A stretch of DNA of 15,000 bases from Stramonita haemastoma (GCA_030674155.1 CM060318.1:85345865-85360864), one strand, 5' to 3'. Shown: positions 1 through 8,940, numbered from the stretch's first letter. Notes: generated by a model not told the origin, from the sequence alone. Numbers and translations are program-made.

Positions 1-59
1 AGAGTGCATTAGATATACATTATATATCTTTGTGAGGGGTGAGGGAAAGGGTTGGGGTG

Positions 60-240
60 CGCACGCGCGCGTCTATGTTGTGTGTGTGTGTGTGTGTGCG
101 CGCGCGGCGCGTGCGCCCATGTGTGTCCGCTTTGTCGGTGTGATGTGTGTGTTGTGCGTGCATGCGTGCGTGCGTGCGGTGGTGTGTGTGTTGTGTGTGT
201 GTTGTGTGTGTGTGTGTGTGTTGTCTGTGTGTGTGTGCGT
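60..240. repeat. GT/GC-rich alternating purine-pyrimidine array
   Basis: Imperfect GT dinucleotides alternate with short CG-rich patches (around 102-115), a GTGC/GCGT stretch (about 158-178) and GT runs broken by GTT. Alternating purine-pyrimidine DNA of this kind can adopt the Z form; that is known chemistry, not shown here. Reading frames through it encode only Cys-Val or His-Thr runs and are artefacts. Confidence 0.9.
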
Positions 241-296
241 GCCGCCCCTGCGTTTCCATGTCTTTGTCACTGTATCCATCTGTGCCTGTGTTCATA

Positions 297-425
297 TGAA
301 CTGGTAGGTTGGCTGGTTGCTTGGTTGGCTAGCTTGCTTAATGGCTGGTTACTTCTTTTTTTACTTCCGTGCGTGTGTGACTTGTGCCTACGCTCATGTG
401 TTCGTTTGTTTGTTCGATGGTTGGT
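297..425. repeat. Cryptic GGTT/GGCT-rich degenerate repeat
   Basis: The stretch is enriched for TGGTTGG, TGGCTGG and TTGCTT words without a fixed period, as expected for a decayed tetranucleotide array. It lies directly after the GT-rich block. No gene is visible. Confidence 0.4.
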
Positions 426-545
426 TTCTTCATTTCTCGATAAGTTCTAACTTGATACCTTTTGGCAAGTTGTGGGGCATGTGTATAAGTGCCTATATAA
501 GTGTGCATTTGCATGCATACAAAAAAGTTAGCCCTGACATTCTTA

Positions 546-571
546 CCTGTGTGTGCACGCACACACACGCA
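546..571. repeat. Short GTGTGTGC/GCACACAC inverted repeat
   Basis: GTGTGTGC and GCACACAC are separated by AC and form a perfect 8-bp stem. It is made of GT/CA dinucleotides, so it probably arose from a microsatellite and is not a designed site. Confidence 0.5.
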
Positions 572-579
572 AAAGGTGC

Positions 580-1223
580 ATAATCTGTAAAGAGTTAGGG
601 AGAGCGCGTCTTGTCCTGTGGTGTTCTTTAGCTTCTCAACTGTTACGTGATGTCTGTTTCAAAAGTCGTGGGAGTAAGCGCCCTTGCCAGGTGAAGAAAA
701 AGAAAAGGCGGGAAAAGTCTTCAGGCAGATCCCATCCATAATTCATTTGCAGTCCAACATGGCGCTGAGCTGTGTTGTAAGCCTGTCTGCTGGCCACGTC
801 CTTCTCTGCTTTCTCCCTCCCCCTTCCCTGCCCACTTGAAAAACAAAAGCTTTTTTAATGCATTTTTTGCTTTTGTTATAGAATATTTGAGGTCAAAGTA
901 GATCCATGACTAAAGCAAACACATGATTTGTTAGAGTGTTGCCAGTTTGTCTTTCTGTCCATTTTGGGATAGCAGTTGTCATTCTTGCATACAGTTTTTT
1001 TTTAATCAACACAAACAACAAAACCCCCAATCACGTATGCACAACAAAAACAAATCAACAGGGAAACAAATGTGCCTTAGATTACTTGTTCTAGAAACAG
1101 ATAACCTTTTCCCTAAGGTTGCCCACTATTGGCCAACCAACCATCTCCTAACCCTTCCCTACGTAACGCCACATACGGGCAACAGAAGCAGACAAAGTAA
1201 TGAGCACAATGCACGTGAACATG
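580..1223. other. Non-repetitive stretch, no supported gene
   Basis: This is mostly unique sequence with a pyrimidine-rich segment near 800-835. An ATGGCG in fair translation-start context occurs at 760-765 and is followed at once by a GTAAG that could act as a splice donor. The frame is too short and unsupported to call an exon. Confidence 0.5.
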
Positions 1224-1571
1224 GGGGACGGGATAGCCTAGTGGTCAGAACATTGCTCTCGCAATTTGACGACCCAGGTTCGATTCCTGTTCGATGGGAT
1301 TTTTCCCCTGGAGTTAACATCAGTGCTGATTCCACTCTCCCCAAATGTCCTTTCGGATGAGACCATAAACCGAGGCCCCATGTGCGAATGCACGCAGAAC
1401 ATCTTGCGCACACGCTAAAACTCGTTCCGCTTTTCGTAAGAGTAAGCCATTGTGTGTCTGTGGGAACAGATGGCAAGATTTACAAAACTGTATACACATG
1501 GGGACGGGATGTAAAAAGCACACGAGCGCTTATTCCATTATCCTCGATATAAAGAAAAAATAAATTAAATA
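1224..1571 (+). mobile_element. Full-length tRNA-derived SINE, family A (reference copy)
   Basis: The 5' head begins GGGGACGGGATAGCC. It holds a pol III A-box-like TAGCCTAGTGGTC at 1234-1246 and a B-box-like GGTTCGATTCC at 1277-1287, at tRNA-like spacing. A body follows, with the motif CGGATGAGACCATAAACC near 1353-1371 that recurs in all longer copies here. The 3' end has GGGGACGGGAT at 1500-1510 (repeating the first 11 bases of the element), a hairpin AAGCAC/GCGCTT at 1516-1531 and an A-rich AAAT-type tail. tRNA-derived SINEs are non-coding and depend on a partner LINE for movement. The head is a SINE promoter, not a functional tRNA. No clean target-site duplication is obvious. Family naming is mine; I cannot match it to a database entry. 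Confidence 0.88.
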
Positions 1572-2384
1572 AGTGTACAGAGAAAGAGGGGTTCTCTCCC
1601 TTAACATAGGATAGTGTTCAACAAGTACCATTTGCAAAGCACAGACGGCTATTATCTTATTCTTTGTGTTATATACATAAATGACAATATGTTAATTTTC
1701 CACGGTTTTTGTTCTCCTGTTTCCAGACCATGGGTCAATAAAAGTATCCATAACAGTCGGCATCCTTCACACTAAAATCCCTAGGGGCATCGTCTGTGTT
1801 CCTGGCATTACAAGTTGAAGTAAATACACGAATCTCTTATTCTGGTTTTTCCACATTGAGAAAAGAACCTGCGAAAACGCTTCCAATCCGAAGTGCCTTT
1901 TGTTATCGAGGATCTGATGTACGCATCACAATTCCTCCTGTGTCGGGGTTGTGGGGAGAGGAATTGGGGCAAGCAGTCCGGGAATGGGGTAGGAGGGGAA
2001 AAAAAGGGGGGGGTGAGGGGGAGAGGTAGAGCTGATCCAATGAGGAAGACAGGTATGTGTGGAGGAATACTGGTGTGTCAGTGTGGAGTAGGAAGGAAGG
2101 AGATTCAGTGTCTGAGGTAGTGGGCGGCAGACTGGATGTTTGACTCTTGACACACGGGGGATTTACTTCTGGAAAATCCACTGTGTGGGGCAACAGACCT
2201 GCGTAGTTCTTTTGCGGTTATTGGGGTGGTGGCTTGGTTTCTTTGTTTGTTTGGTGGTTATGCTTTGTTGGTGTTGTTTTACCTTTTCCCCAGCATCTTA
2301 AAGCCCTGGTAGAAGTGTAAGACAGGTGTACACAGTTCCGTTTCTTGCTAGAATGCAAGTTAAGATAAAGTGAAAATTAAATTT
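1572..2384. other. Non-repetitive stretch, no supported gene
   Basis: This is unique sequence after the SINE tail. It contains a stray AATAAA near 1737, a G-rich tract near 1986-2021 and a T/G-rich segment near 2217-2280. Short frames here lack recognisable domains. I see nothing else. Confidence 0.5.
1986..2021 (+). other. G-rich tract with quadruplex potential
   Basis: Four G runs (4, 4, 8 and 5 bases, at 1986, 1995, 2006 and 2017) are separated by short A-rich or TGA spacers. This matches the loose G-quadruplex pattern. Function is unknown. Confidence 0.5.
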
Positions 2385-2408
2385 GGGGAGGGGGGCTGGG
2401 GTGGGGGG
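2385..2408 (+). other. Tight G-quadruplex-type motif
   Basis: Runs of 4, 6, 4 and 6 G are separated by A, CT and T. With loops of 1-2 bases this is the strongest quadruplex-forming pattern in the window. It lies about 90 bp before a (CA)n array. No adjacent gene gives it a role. Confidence 0.65.
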
Positions 2409-2496
2409 TAGGCGAATAGAACGACCGGAGAACGAACACACATATATATACACACACAAGCTAAAGTTACACTACATGTAGATATAAGAGCTTCAC

Positions 2497-2499
<3 letters not shown>

Positions 2500-2583
<84 letters not shown>

Positions 2584-2590
2584 CACACAC
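2500..2590. repeat. (CA)n microsatellite
   Basis: A nearly pure CA array of about 90 bp, with single-base interruptions (ACCACA near 2533 and CAACAC near 2581). Confidence 0.97.
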
Positions 2591-2922
2591 GCCGCCACTA
2601 CACCACACCACCCCACCAAACCTTGACCTACCACTGTTGCATAACTCGGAGCGCATACCATGTCTTCCACATTCAATTTGCTGCTGTCAGCAAGGGAGAC
2701 AACAAAGATCATTTCTACAGACATTGTCGCCCGTCACGAGAAGGCGAAACTTCCCGATCATTACCGATGTTCGCCGAACATCAATCGAAGACGCACTGAC
2801 TGCCCTTTGTGGACAGCTGGCATTGACAATGCAATCAGAAAACATGTCTGGAAATAATGACTGATGCAGAAGGATTGACCAGCTTTTTTATCTTTTTTTT
2901 TATATTTAATTATGTATTTGTT
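2591..2922. other. Unique segment with overlapping short open frames
   Basis: About 2640-2880 has balanced base composition and short frames open on both strands. The minus strand has a possible splice donor (GTATGC) near 2662 just after a 20-odd residue frame including VVSLADSSKLNVEDM. None resembles a domain I recognise. A decayed exon or plain unique DNA are both possible. It ends in a T-rich stretch before the next SINE head. Confidence 0.3.
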
Positions 2923-3030
2923 GGGGACGGGATAGCTCAGTGGTCAGAGCGCTCGCTTTCCCCAAGGTAAGGTTAAACAGCATCGAGCGTGGTTACCAGT
3001 TGGATGGGTGACCGTTTGCGCACCTTATTT
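2923..3030 (+). mobile_element. Chimeric SINE head: tRNA-like 5' half joined to 5S rRNA-like segment
   Basis: It starts GGGGACGGGATAGC, the family A head. The A box then reads TAGCTCAGTGGTC (2933-2945) followed by AGAGCGCTCGC, close to common tRNA 5' halves. From about 2969 the sequence no longer looks like tRNA. It matches 5S rRNA in order: GGTTAAACAGCATCGAGC at 2971-2988, then GGTTA, then TTGGATGGGTGACCG at 3000-3014. These correspond to the 5S internal control region (A box, intermediate element, C box). In 5S-derived SINEs that region serves as promoter. The element is cut short near 3030, where a minus-strand family A tail begins. The 5S match is by recall of animal 5S sequences, not by alignment. 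Confidence 0.7.
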
Positions 3031-3032
3031 CA

Positions 3033-3341
3033 TTCTTTTCTTCCATTCTTTTATAAAGAGGATAATGGGATAAGCACTCTTGTGCTTTTTTACATCCAGT
3101 CCCCGTGTGTATGCAGATTTGTAAATGTCATCTGTTCCCACCGGCACACGATGGCCTACTCTTACGAAAAGCGGAACAGGATTTAACGTGTGCGCAAGAT
3201 ATTCTACGTGCGTTCGCACACGGGGCCTCGGTTTAAAGTCTCATCCGAAGGACTTTTGGGGAGAGTGGAGTCAGCACTGATCTTAACTCCAGAAGAAAAA
3301 TCTCCTCGACCGGACTCGAACCCGGGTCGTCAAATTGCCAT
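3033..3341 (-). mobile_element. Family A SINE, minus strand, 5'-truncated
   Basis: Read on the minus strand, a B box GGGTTCGAGTCCG (3311-3323) is followed by the shared central motif (complement of about 3220-3256) and by the family tail with a perfect AAGCAC/GTGCTT hairpin (3072-3087). The 5' end stops inside the head near 3341, so the A box and the GGGGACGGG start are missing. The tail lacks a clear AAAT array and faces the truncated chimeric head at 2923-3030. Confidence 0.85.
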
Positions 3342-3512
3342 GGCTTCAGTAGGCTACAGTCCCCCAGTTCACCCAGCTGTAATTGGGTACCTGCCCTCTG
3401 TAGGATCAGGGAAGGTAAAGCAGCGAGGGAGAGGAGATGGGCGCCGCCCTAAGTATGCTGGCCCCCTAGAGAAGCTGAAGTCTTTGACACCTCGCTACCC
3501 TACGATCACATA
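3342..3512. repeat. Candidate separate dispersed repeat
   Basis: The segment contains CACCCAGCTGTAATTGGGTA at about 3369-3388, with CCCA..TGGG arms, followed by GGGAAGGTAAAGCAGCGAGG and GGGCGCCGCC. I recall similar text from dispersed repeats in several marine animals, but cannot confirm it. It abuts the truncated 5' end of the neighbouring SINE and may be the region into which that copy inserted, or an alternative head for it. Confidence 0.35.
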
Positions 3513-3622
3513 AGTTATGGGACACTTTTACCTTTATTTTTATATGTATATATATTTGTTTGAAATACTGTTCTGTAAAGGACAGGACACAAAGAGAGGG
3601 TGACAGGTCCATGATGTCCTGA

Positions 3623-3625
<3 letters not shown>

Positions 3626-3675
<50 letters not shown>
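3626..3675. repeat. (AT)n microsatellite
   Basis: About 50 bp of uninterrupted AT dinucleotides, passing into a GT-rich array on the right. Confidence 0.97.
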
Positions 3676-3681
<6 letters not shown>

Positions 3682-3815
3682 TGTTTGTTGTGTGTGTGTT
3701 CTGTATGTATGTATGTTGTGCGTGGCGCGTGCGCGTGCGGGGGCACGCGCTTGCGCGCGCCTGTTGTGTGTGTGTGTGTGTCGTGCGTGAGTGTGTGCGT
3801 GCGTGCGTGCAAAAA
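3676..3815. repeat. GT/GC-rich array with 8-bp hairpin
   Basis: Degenerate GT and GTAT repeats surround a CG-rich core. GCGCGTGC (3731-3738) and GCACGCGC (3743-3750) form a perfect 8-bp stem with a GGGG loop. The block ends in GTGC/GTGCGT repeats. The whole block is alternating purine-pyrimidine and has Z-DNA potential. Confidence 0.85.
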
Positions 3816-3858
3816 AGTTAGGTATACAAGCCAACAACAGACACACTGACAGACTTAT

Positions 3859-3917
3859 CTCTTGATATAAAAGAATAAATAAATAAAAATAAAAAATAAA
3901 TAAATAAATAAATAAAC
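3859..3917 (+). repeat. (AAAT)n array, possibly a SINE tail remnant
   Basis: AAAT/AAAAT units follow TTGATATAAAAG, which resembles the end of the family A SINE (CTCGATATAAAG at about 1542-1553). It may be a minimal 3' remnant of that family. The similarity is too short to be sure. Confidence 0.6.
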
Positions 3918-4055
3918 AGAAAAACAACTCAGCAGAGCTGGACAGATATCAAACTAAAAACTTCCTCATTTTTGGCGCGGGGGTGAAGGGGCGGAATAGC
4001 CTGTGGCCGGATGTTGACCCCCCACAGACAGCAAAATTTGTCTGACATGCACAGT

Positions 4056-4188
4056 AACAGCACAGCACAGCACACACAGCACAGCACAGCGCAGCCACGA
4101 CAGCACAGCACAGCACAGCACAGCACAGCACAGCCGGCAGCACAGCACAGCACAGCGCAGCACAGCACAGCACAGCACAGCACAGCAA
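4056..4188. repeat. Pentanucleotide (CAGCA)n array
   Basis: CAGCA units run for about 130 bp, with breaks such as CACACAG, GCAGCCACGA and CCGGCAG that divide it into sub-blocks. Frames through it give repeated His-Ser-Thr-Ala-Gln or Cys-Cys-Ala-Val-Leu and are not protein evidence. Confidence 0.95.
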
Positions 4189-4400
4189 GCAACATCGCTG
4201 CTTCGCCATTCAGTTCCTGCCGATCTTTTGATGTGCAGCCATTGCTGATGGGAAACCAGTGAAGAAAAATTAATTACGACATCAAAATTATTTCTGGTTC
4301 GGATTTTTTTTTCTCTCGAATCTGATTTTGCAAACAGGGTCGCAAATGAGAACACATTCACAGGTATGGTTTTATGTGTGGGTGGACAGGTCAAGGATAG

Positions 4401-4480
4401 AGGTGGGTGGGGAGAGGTAAGGGGGGAGGGGGTGACTGGGAAAGAGAGAGAGAGAGAAAGGGGAGGGGGGGGGGGAAAGG
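4401..4480 (+). other. G/A-rich tract with quadruplex potential
   Basis: Runs of G (GGG, GGGG, six G, five G, GGG) in 4403-4440 are followed by (GA)n and a G-only run near 4466-4475. It is strand-asymmetric purine-rich DNA just upstream of the large compound microsatellite. Confidence 0.6.
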
Positions 4481-4524
4481 AAAATTTGACATTTGCTGGC
4501 ACACACCTACATGGAGATTTCATT

Positions 4525-4886
<362 letters not shown>

Positions 4887-5189
4887 GGAAGAAAGGAAGA
4901 ATCTGTCAAGCGCATAAAGACCGTCACACCAAAAGGTGTGATCACAGTTTGGGGCAGGAGAGACTTGAACAATTAGTAAGATGCGAGAGAGATTGGAAAA
5001 CAATCGAAAGAAGACTAAACTGATGAGCTTACAGATTCAGAAGTACAAACAGTCAAACAAACAACCTTATAAATAAGCAGCCGGACTTCCAAGCAAACGG
5101 AGAGACTCACAAGTACTCAATGCCGAAGAATGACTACACCAACAATTTTTTGAATCACACTTTCAGATGCAGAGGGTTATCTGGTCGTT
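4887..5189. other. Non-repetitive stretch, nothing identified
   Basis: This is unique sequence, A-rich after 4970. A small inverted repeat TCACACC/GGTGTGA lies near 4923-4941. No frame or RNA is recognisable. Confidence 0.5.
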
Positions 5190-5230
<41 letters not shown>

Positions 5231-5246
5231 TATAATAATATATAAT
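5190..5246. repeat. (TA)n array at the 3' end of a family B SINE fragment
   Basis: TA dinucleotides pass into TAATATATAATAATAT. The array directly abuts the 3' end of the minus-strand SINE fragment starting at 5247. On the minus strand it therefore sits where the SINE tail should be. Confidence 0.9.
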
Positions 5247-5335
5247 CTCACAGCAGATTTCTCTGCGTGAAATTCGGGCTGCTCTCCCCAGGGATAGCGC
5301 GTCGCCACAAGTGCAGCGCCTACCCTTTTTTTTTT
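5247..5335 (-). mobile_element. Family B SINE, 3'-end fragment
   Basis: On the minus strand it reads through CCAGGG-GAGAGCAGCCCGAATTTC-like sequence to AGAAATCTGCTGTGA. This matches the 3' end of the full copy at about 9905-9965 (GGGGAGAGCAGCCCGA, then CAGAAATCTGCTGTGA). Only this terminal ~85 bp is present. It is followed by about 100 bp of unmatched sequence and then a family A copy in the same orientation. Confidence 0.8.
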
Positions 5336-5442
5336 AAAATATACAGTCCCTAGCCGCCCTAAGGACTCCAACTCCCCGATTTTCCTCAGGGATTGTGTCT
5401 GAACACGACACCTGTGTGCATGCTGGTTTTTTTTTAAATAAT

Positions 5443-5697
5443 TTTGTCATCCGCTTCTACCGGCACACAATGGCCTGGCTTCTGAAAGGCGGAAAGAGGT
5501 TTTAACGTGTGCGCAAGATGTTCTGGATACGTGTGTTCACACGGGGTCTCGGTTTATAGTTTCATCCGAATGGCTTTGACATTCAGTTCGATTCTTTTTC
5601 GTCAAACTGGGAAGAAAGAACGAGGCTGGGAATCGAATCCAGAACTTCATGGTTTACTTGTTGGCAAGCAAACATCCTAACCATCCTGCTACCTTCC
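5443..5697 (-). mobile_element. Family A body under a different tRNA-like head
   Basis: On the minus strand the head has an A-box-like TAGCAGGATGGTTAGG (complement of 5676-5691) and a B-box-like GGATTCGATTCCC (complement of 5628-5640). This head differs from GGGGACGGGATAGC. The body then carries ATAAACCGAGACCCCGTGTG and the CTTGCGCACACGTTAAAACC segment of family A. It ends before the tail hairpin, so the 3' end is truncated or was replaced. This is the clearest case here of the same body under another promoter head. Confidence 0.8.
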
Positions 5698-5925
5698 TTC
5701 TTGACATTGCAAACAAAACAACTGTAAGAGCATGTGACCACTTCATTTGTGTCCATGTTTGTTTTTCTTACCCAGTTCTATCCCAACTCTAATGATGATG
5801 GAGAAATGCTACACAAGAGGATTGATTTTGGACTTTTTTGTAGACAAAGGGGTCAGAAAATGAGAGCACTTTCATGGGTTCTGAATACCTCGGTGTGTGG
5901 GTATGCGCAAAGCTCTGTGTGTATG
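5698..5925. other. Unique stretch, no supported gene
   Basis: A short plus-strand frame runs across it without recognisable domains, and codon structure is not evident. Nothing repetitive is visible between the two SINE pieces. Confidence 0.45.
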
Positions 5926-6030
5926 TGTTTATTTATTTATCTATGTCTTTTATCAAGGATTATGGAATAAGCATTCACGTGCTTTTTTACATCTAGCCCC
6001 CGTGTGTATGCGGTTTTGTAAATTTTGTTG
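5926..6030 (-). mobile_element. Family A SINE, 3' fragment
   Basis: The piece contains the complement of the family tail: an A/T-rich (ATTT)n-like end at 5928-5940, GATTATGGAATAAGC, a hairpin with one mismatch (5969-5984) and CCCCGTGTGTATGCGGTTTTG. The 5' part of the element is missing. Retroelement copies truncated at the 5' end are common. Confidence 0.8.
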
Positions 6031-6165
6031 CGCGAGCGCGACGCGCGGCGGTGTGTGTGTGTGTGAGGTGTTTGACAAACAGACACACAGAAACACAGAC
6101 ACACAGACAAACACAGAGACACATAGGCAGAGAAAGACACAGACATACAGAAAGAAAACCATGTT
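6031..6165. repeat. CG-rich patch, short (GT)n and degenerate ACAGAC repeat
   Basis: GCGCGAGCGCGACGCGCGG is followed by (GT)n to about 6065, then by ACAGACAC-type degenerate repeats to about 6160. Confidence 0.7.
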
Positions 6166-6425
6166 TTAAAAAATCACCCCTAATCTAAAACATTTTCCCA
6201 AGTACTAACAAATTTTCAAGACTGTAAAAAATGAATCAAAATTTTTTTTTAAAAACAGACTGTTATCTTTTTCTGTGAAATATTGCGAAATAACCAACGT
6301 AATGCAGACAGCATTACAAAAGAGACAGACGAGAATCACACCAATCACATTCTCCTTCACACTGCTTCAGTAACATGCAGCACTGATGTTTGATATCGAT
6401 AGAGGTAGGGGTGGGTGGTGGGAAC
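6166..6425. other. A/T-rich unique stretch
   Basis: Low-GC sequence with a T9/A-rich junction near 6242-6255. No gene or familiar repeat is visible. CTTCAGTA at 6365-6372 also occurs at the far edge of the next SINE (6754-6761) and might be a short target duplication. Confidence 0.4.
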
Positions 6426-6427
6426 CC

Positions 6428-6754
6428 ATTCTTTTATTTTGAGTATAATGGAATAAGCACTCATGTGCTTTTTTTGCATCCAACCCCGTGTGTGTGCAGT
6501 TTTGTAAATTTTGTCATCCGTTCTCACCGGCAAACAATGGACTACTCTTCCGAAAAGCGGAACGGGTTTTAACCGTGTGCACAAGTATTCTGCGTGTGTT
6601 CGCACACAGGACCTAGTTTATAGACTCATCCGAAGGACTTTTGGGGGGAGTGGGTCAGCACTGATGTTAACTCACGAGGAAAAGATCCTCTAGAACAAGA
6701 TTTGAACCACAGTTACGAGTGCACCATTCTAGACCACCAGGCTATCCCGTCCCC
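6428..6754 (-). mobile_element. Full-length family A SINE, minus strand
   Basis: The minus-strand start GGGGACGGGATAGCC is the complement of 6740-6754. The A box TAGCCTGGTGGTCTAG is the complement of 6729-6744, and a degenerate B box GTTCAAATC is the complement of 6699-6707. The body includes a diverged central motif (TCATCCGAAGGACTTTTGG on plus near 6626-6644). The tail carries a perfect AAGCAC/GTGCTT hairpin (6455-6470). The poly-A-type tail is short. Head and tail are both present, so this is one of two near-complete A copies. Confidence 0.88.
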
Positions 6755-6876
6755 TTCAGTAGACTTTCCTCTGTACCTCTTCTGCACATAACAAAGCAAG
6801 TCACAGAGATGGTGGGTGAGAGAAAAATATGAAAACAAAACAAAACAAAACACAAAGTCCATCCCACACAAAAAGA

Positions 6877-7176
6877 AGAGTACCGACAATTGAAGAAAGA
6901 GAGAGGATTGGAGATAATGGATCAGGATTAGAGACAGAGGACAGACAGACAAAAGAAGAAGAGAGGAGGGAGAGGCAGGAAGGCAAGGGGAGGAAGGAAA
7001 AGAGAAGAGCAGTGGAAGAAGCCCCGTTTGAGGATAATAAGATAAAAGAGAAGGAGAGAGAAAAGGAGAGAGAGAGAGAGAGAGAGAGATGAGAGAGAGG
7101 AGAGAGAGAGAGAGAGGAGAGGGGAGAGAAAGAAGAGAGAGGGGGGAGGGAGGAAGGAGGAGGGGGAGAGAGAAAG
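6877..7176 (+). repeat. Homopurine-rich (GA)n block
   Basis: Strongly purine-biased plus strand with GAGA arrays at about 7060-7090 and 7093-7176, interrupted by GGGG and AAGA. Long mirror-symmetric purine tracts can form triplex (H-DNA). The Glu-Arg-rich frame through it is an artefact. Confidence 0.9.
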
Positions 7177-7504
7177 ATCAGAACTGAGTTTGTACCAACA
7201 AAATTGAGGGGTGCTAACTGGTTTCTGCTACAGTCGTTATTGTTGCAGATGTAAAGTCATCATGGTTGACTTGGTTAAAGTTTTCAATGTATTACTTCTC
7301 TCACCCCTTCTTTCTCTCTTTCTCGTAATAACAGTCCTGGCAGTAAGCAAAAAGAGAGTAGGCAGTGGTGGATTCAATTCCTGCAGAACATATCAAGCAA
7401 CCAAACAATTGAACAACTAATTAATCGACGAGTCAACCAGCCAGACAATTAATCAACAATTATTTTTCATTTATCTCTACAATAAAAACAGTCAACATGA
7501 AATT
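7177..7504. other. Unique stretch, no supported gene
   Basis: It begins after the purine tract and becomes rich in AATT/CAAC words after about 7390, suggesting an old decayed tetranucleotide repeat. One short hydrophobic plus-strand frame near 7260-7345 is not supported by any motif. Confidence 0.4.
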
Positions 7505-7843
7505 TTATCCATCCATCCATCCATCCTACTCACCCACCTATCCACATCACCCCCCATCCATCCATCCATTACACATCCACATACTCACAACATCCACACC
7601 ATTCACACATGCATGCATCCACACATACATACATCATACACATACAACATACATACTACATACATACATACATACATACATACATACATACATACATACA
7701 TACATACATACATACCCTACATACATACATACATACACATACATACATACATACATACATACATACATACATACATACATACATACATACATACATACAT
7801 ACATACATACATACATACATACATACATACATACATACATACA
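7505..7843. repeat. (ATCC)n then (TACA)n microsatellite block
   Basis: ATCC units (7509-7528 and scattered to about 7570) pass through CACA/CATC-mixed sequence into long TACA arrays (about 7656-7843), broken by CCCTAC near 7715 and ACACAT near 7737. Tyr-Ile-His-Thr reading frames arise from the 4-bp period. Confidence 0.96.
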
Positions 7844-7889
7844 TCCAACGATCTATCCATCCATCTATGAACCAACCACTCAAACTATA

Positions 7890-8149
7890 CACTTAACCGT
7901 TACTAGACCATCTATTAAACGCAATAGAAAACTCCCCTGCCATACTTGCATAGTAAGTGAAACTTTTCTTCGGCTTTTAAAGCTCTTTCAAAACTTGCAA
8001 GACTCTATCAAGATTCGAGTAGTCAAGTTCTTGCAAGCACTTCAGATTTACATCAAACATGTTTCCTTTCTTCCCTTTTCTGGAAAGTGGAAAAAAGTCA
8101 ATATCTTGCACAACAAGCATTCGTACTTTCAGGGGGGTAAAAAAGAATG
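7890..8149. other. Unique stretch containing a dispersed-repeat candidate
   Basis: GAAACTTTTCTT (about 7959), CATCAAACATGTTT (8051-8064) and TCAATATCTTGCAC (8098-8111) occur in the same order, with indels, near 10143, 10283 and 10342. This suggests two copies of an unclassified dispersed element. No coding evidence. Confidence 0.4.
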
Positions 8150-8490
8150 CAAAAACCAGCCCCAAAGTACGGATTTGGTGCTTAAAAGAAATCTTGTCTT
8201 TAGACGTTTGAGAAGTGTCAAAAACCAGACCCAAAGTTCATATTTTGCTCTTAAAAAAAAATCTTGTCCTTAGAATGTTTGACATAGTGTCCAAAACCAC
8301 ACCAACAGTACAGATTTCGTTCTTGAAAGAAGTGTTTCTTTAGAATGTTTGACATTGTGTTCAAAACCACTCCAAAAAGTACATATTTGGTTTGTAATGA
8401 AAATCATGTCCTTTAATCTTTTAGATCGTGTAAAAAATCAAAAGTACATATTTTGTGCTTTAAAAAGTTTGCCCTTATAATGTTTGATAA
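8150..8490 (+). repeat. Decayed ~70-bp tandem repeat, about five units
   Basis: Units begin near 8150, 8219, 8292, 8362 and 8431. Each reads approximately CAAAAACCA..CCAAAGTACA, then TATTTGGTGCTTAAAA, then TCTTGTCCTTAGAATGTTTG, then ACATAGTGT. Unit lengths vary from about 69 to 73, and divergence grows toward the right end. A plus-strand frame is open through the first two units because the first unit length is a multiple of three. I do not take this as coding. Confidence 0.82.
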
Positions 8491-8829
<339 letters not shown>

Positions 8830-8925
8830 ATAATAATATCCACACACACACAAAGATATAAAGATATGTATATCTTTACACCGCGTGCTTTTGCGTGTGT
8901 CATGCTTGCACCGAAGGAGAGAGAA

Positions 8926-8940
8926 GGGGGGGGGGGGGGG
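8926..8940 (+). repeat. Homopolymer G15
   Basis: Fifteen consecutive G follow GAGAGAA. Long G runs are prone to slippage and to sequencing error, so the length is uncertain. Confidence 0.9.

Noticed and set aside
755..785. First exon at CAACATGGCG with GTAAG donor
   Set aside because: The frame would have only about six codons and the donor lacks the usual AG before GT. It is most likely chance.
1224..1300. Functional tRNA gene
   Set aside because: A and B boxes are present, but the acceptor and anticodon stems do not pair convincingly and the sequence continues into a repeated body.
947..1476. Frames overlapping the first SINE on both strands
   Set aside because: They overlap a non-coding SINE and similar frames reappear in other copies, so they are repeat-derived.
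6365..6761. Target-site duplication CTTCAGTA around the 6428-6754 SINE
   Set aside because: The left copy is about 60 bp away from the SINE tail, so the match is not at the element edge. An 8-bp match alone is weak.
7497..8273. 258-codon plus-strand open frame
   Set aside because: The first half encodes the TACA array. The second half follows the ~70-bp tandem repeat whose first unit length is a multiple of three. No domain or codon evidence.
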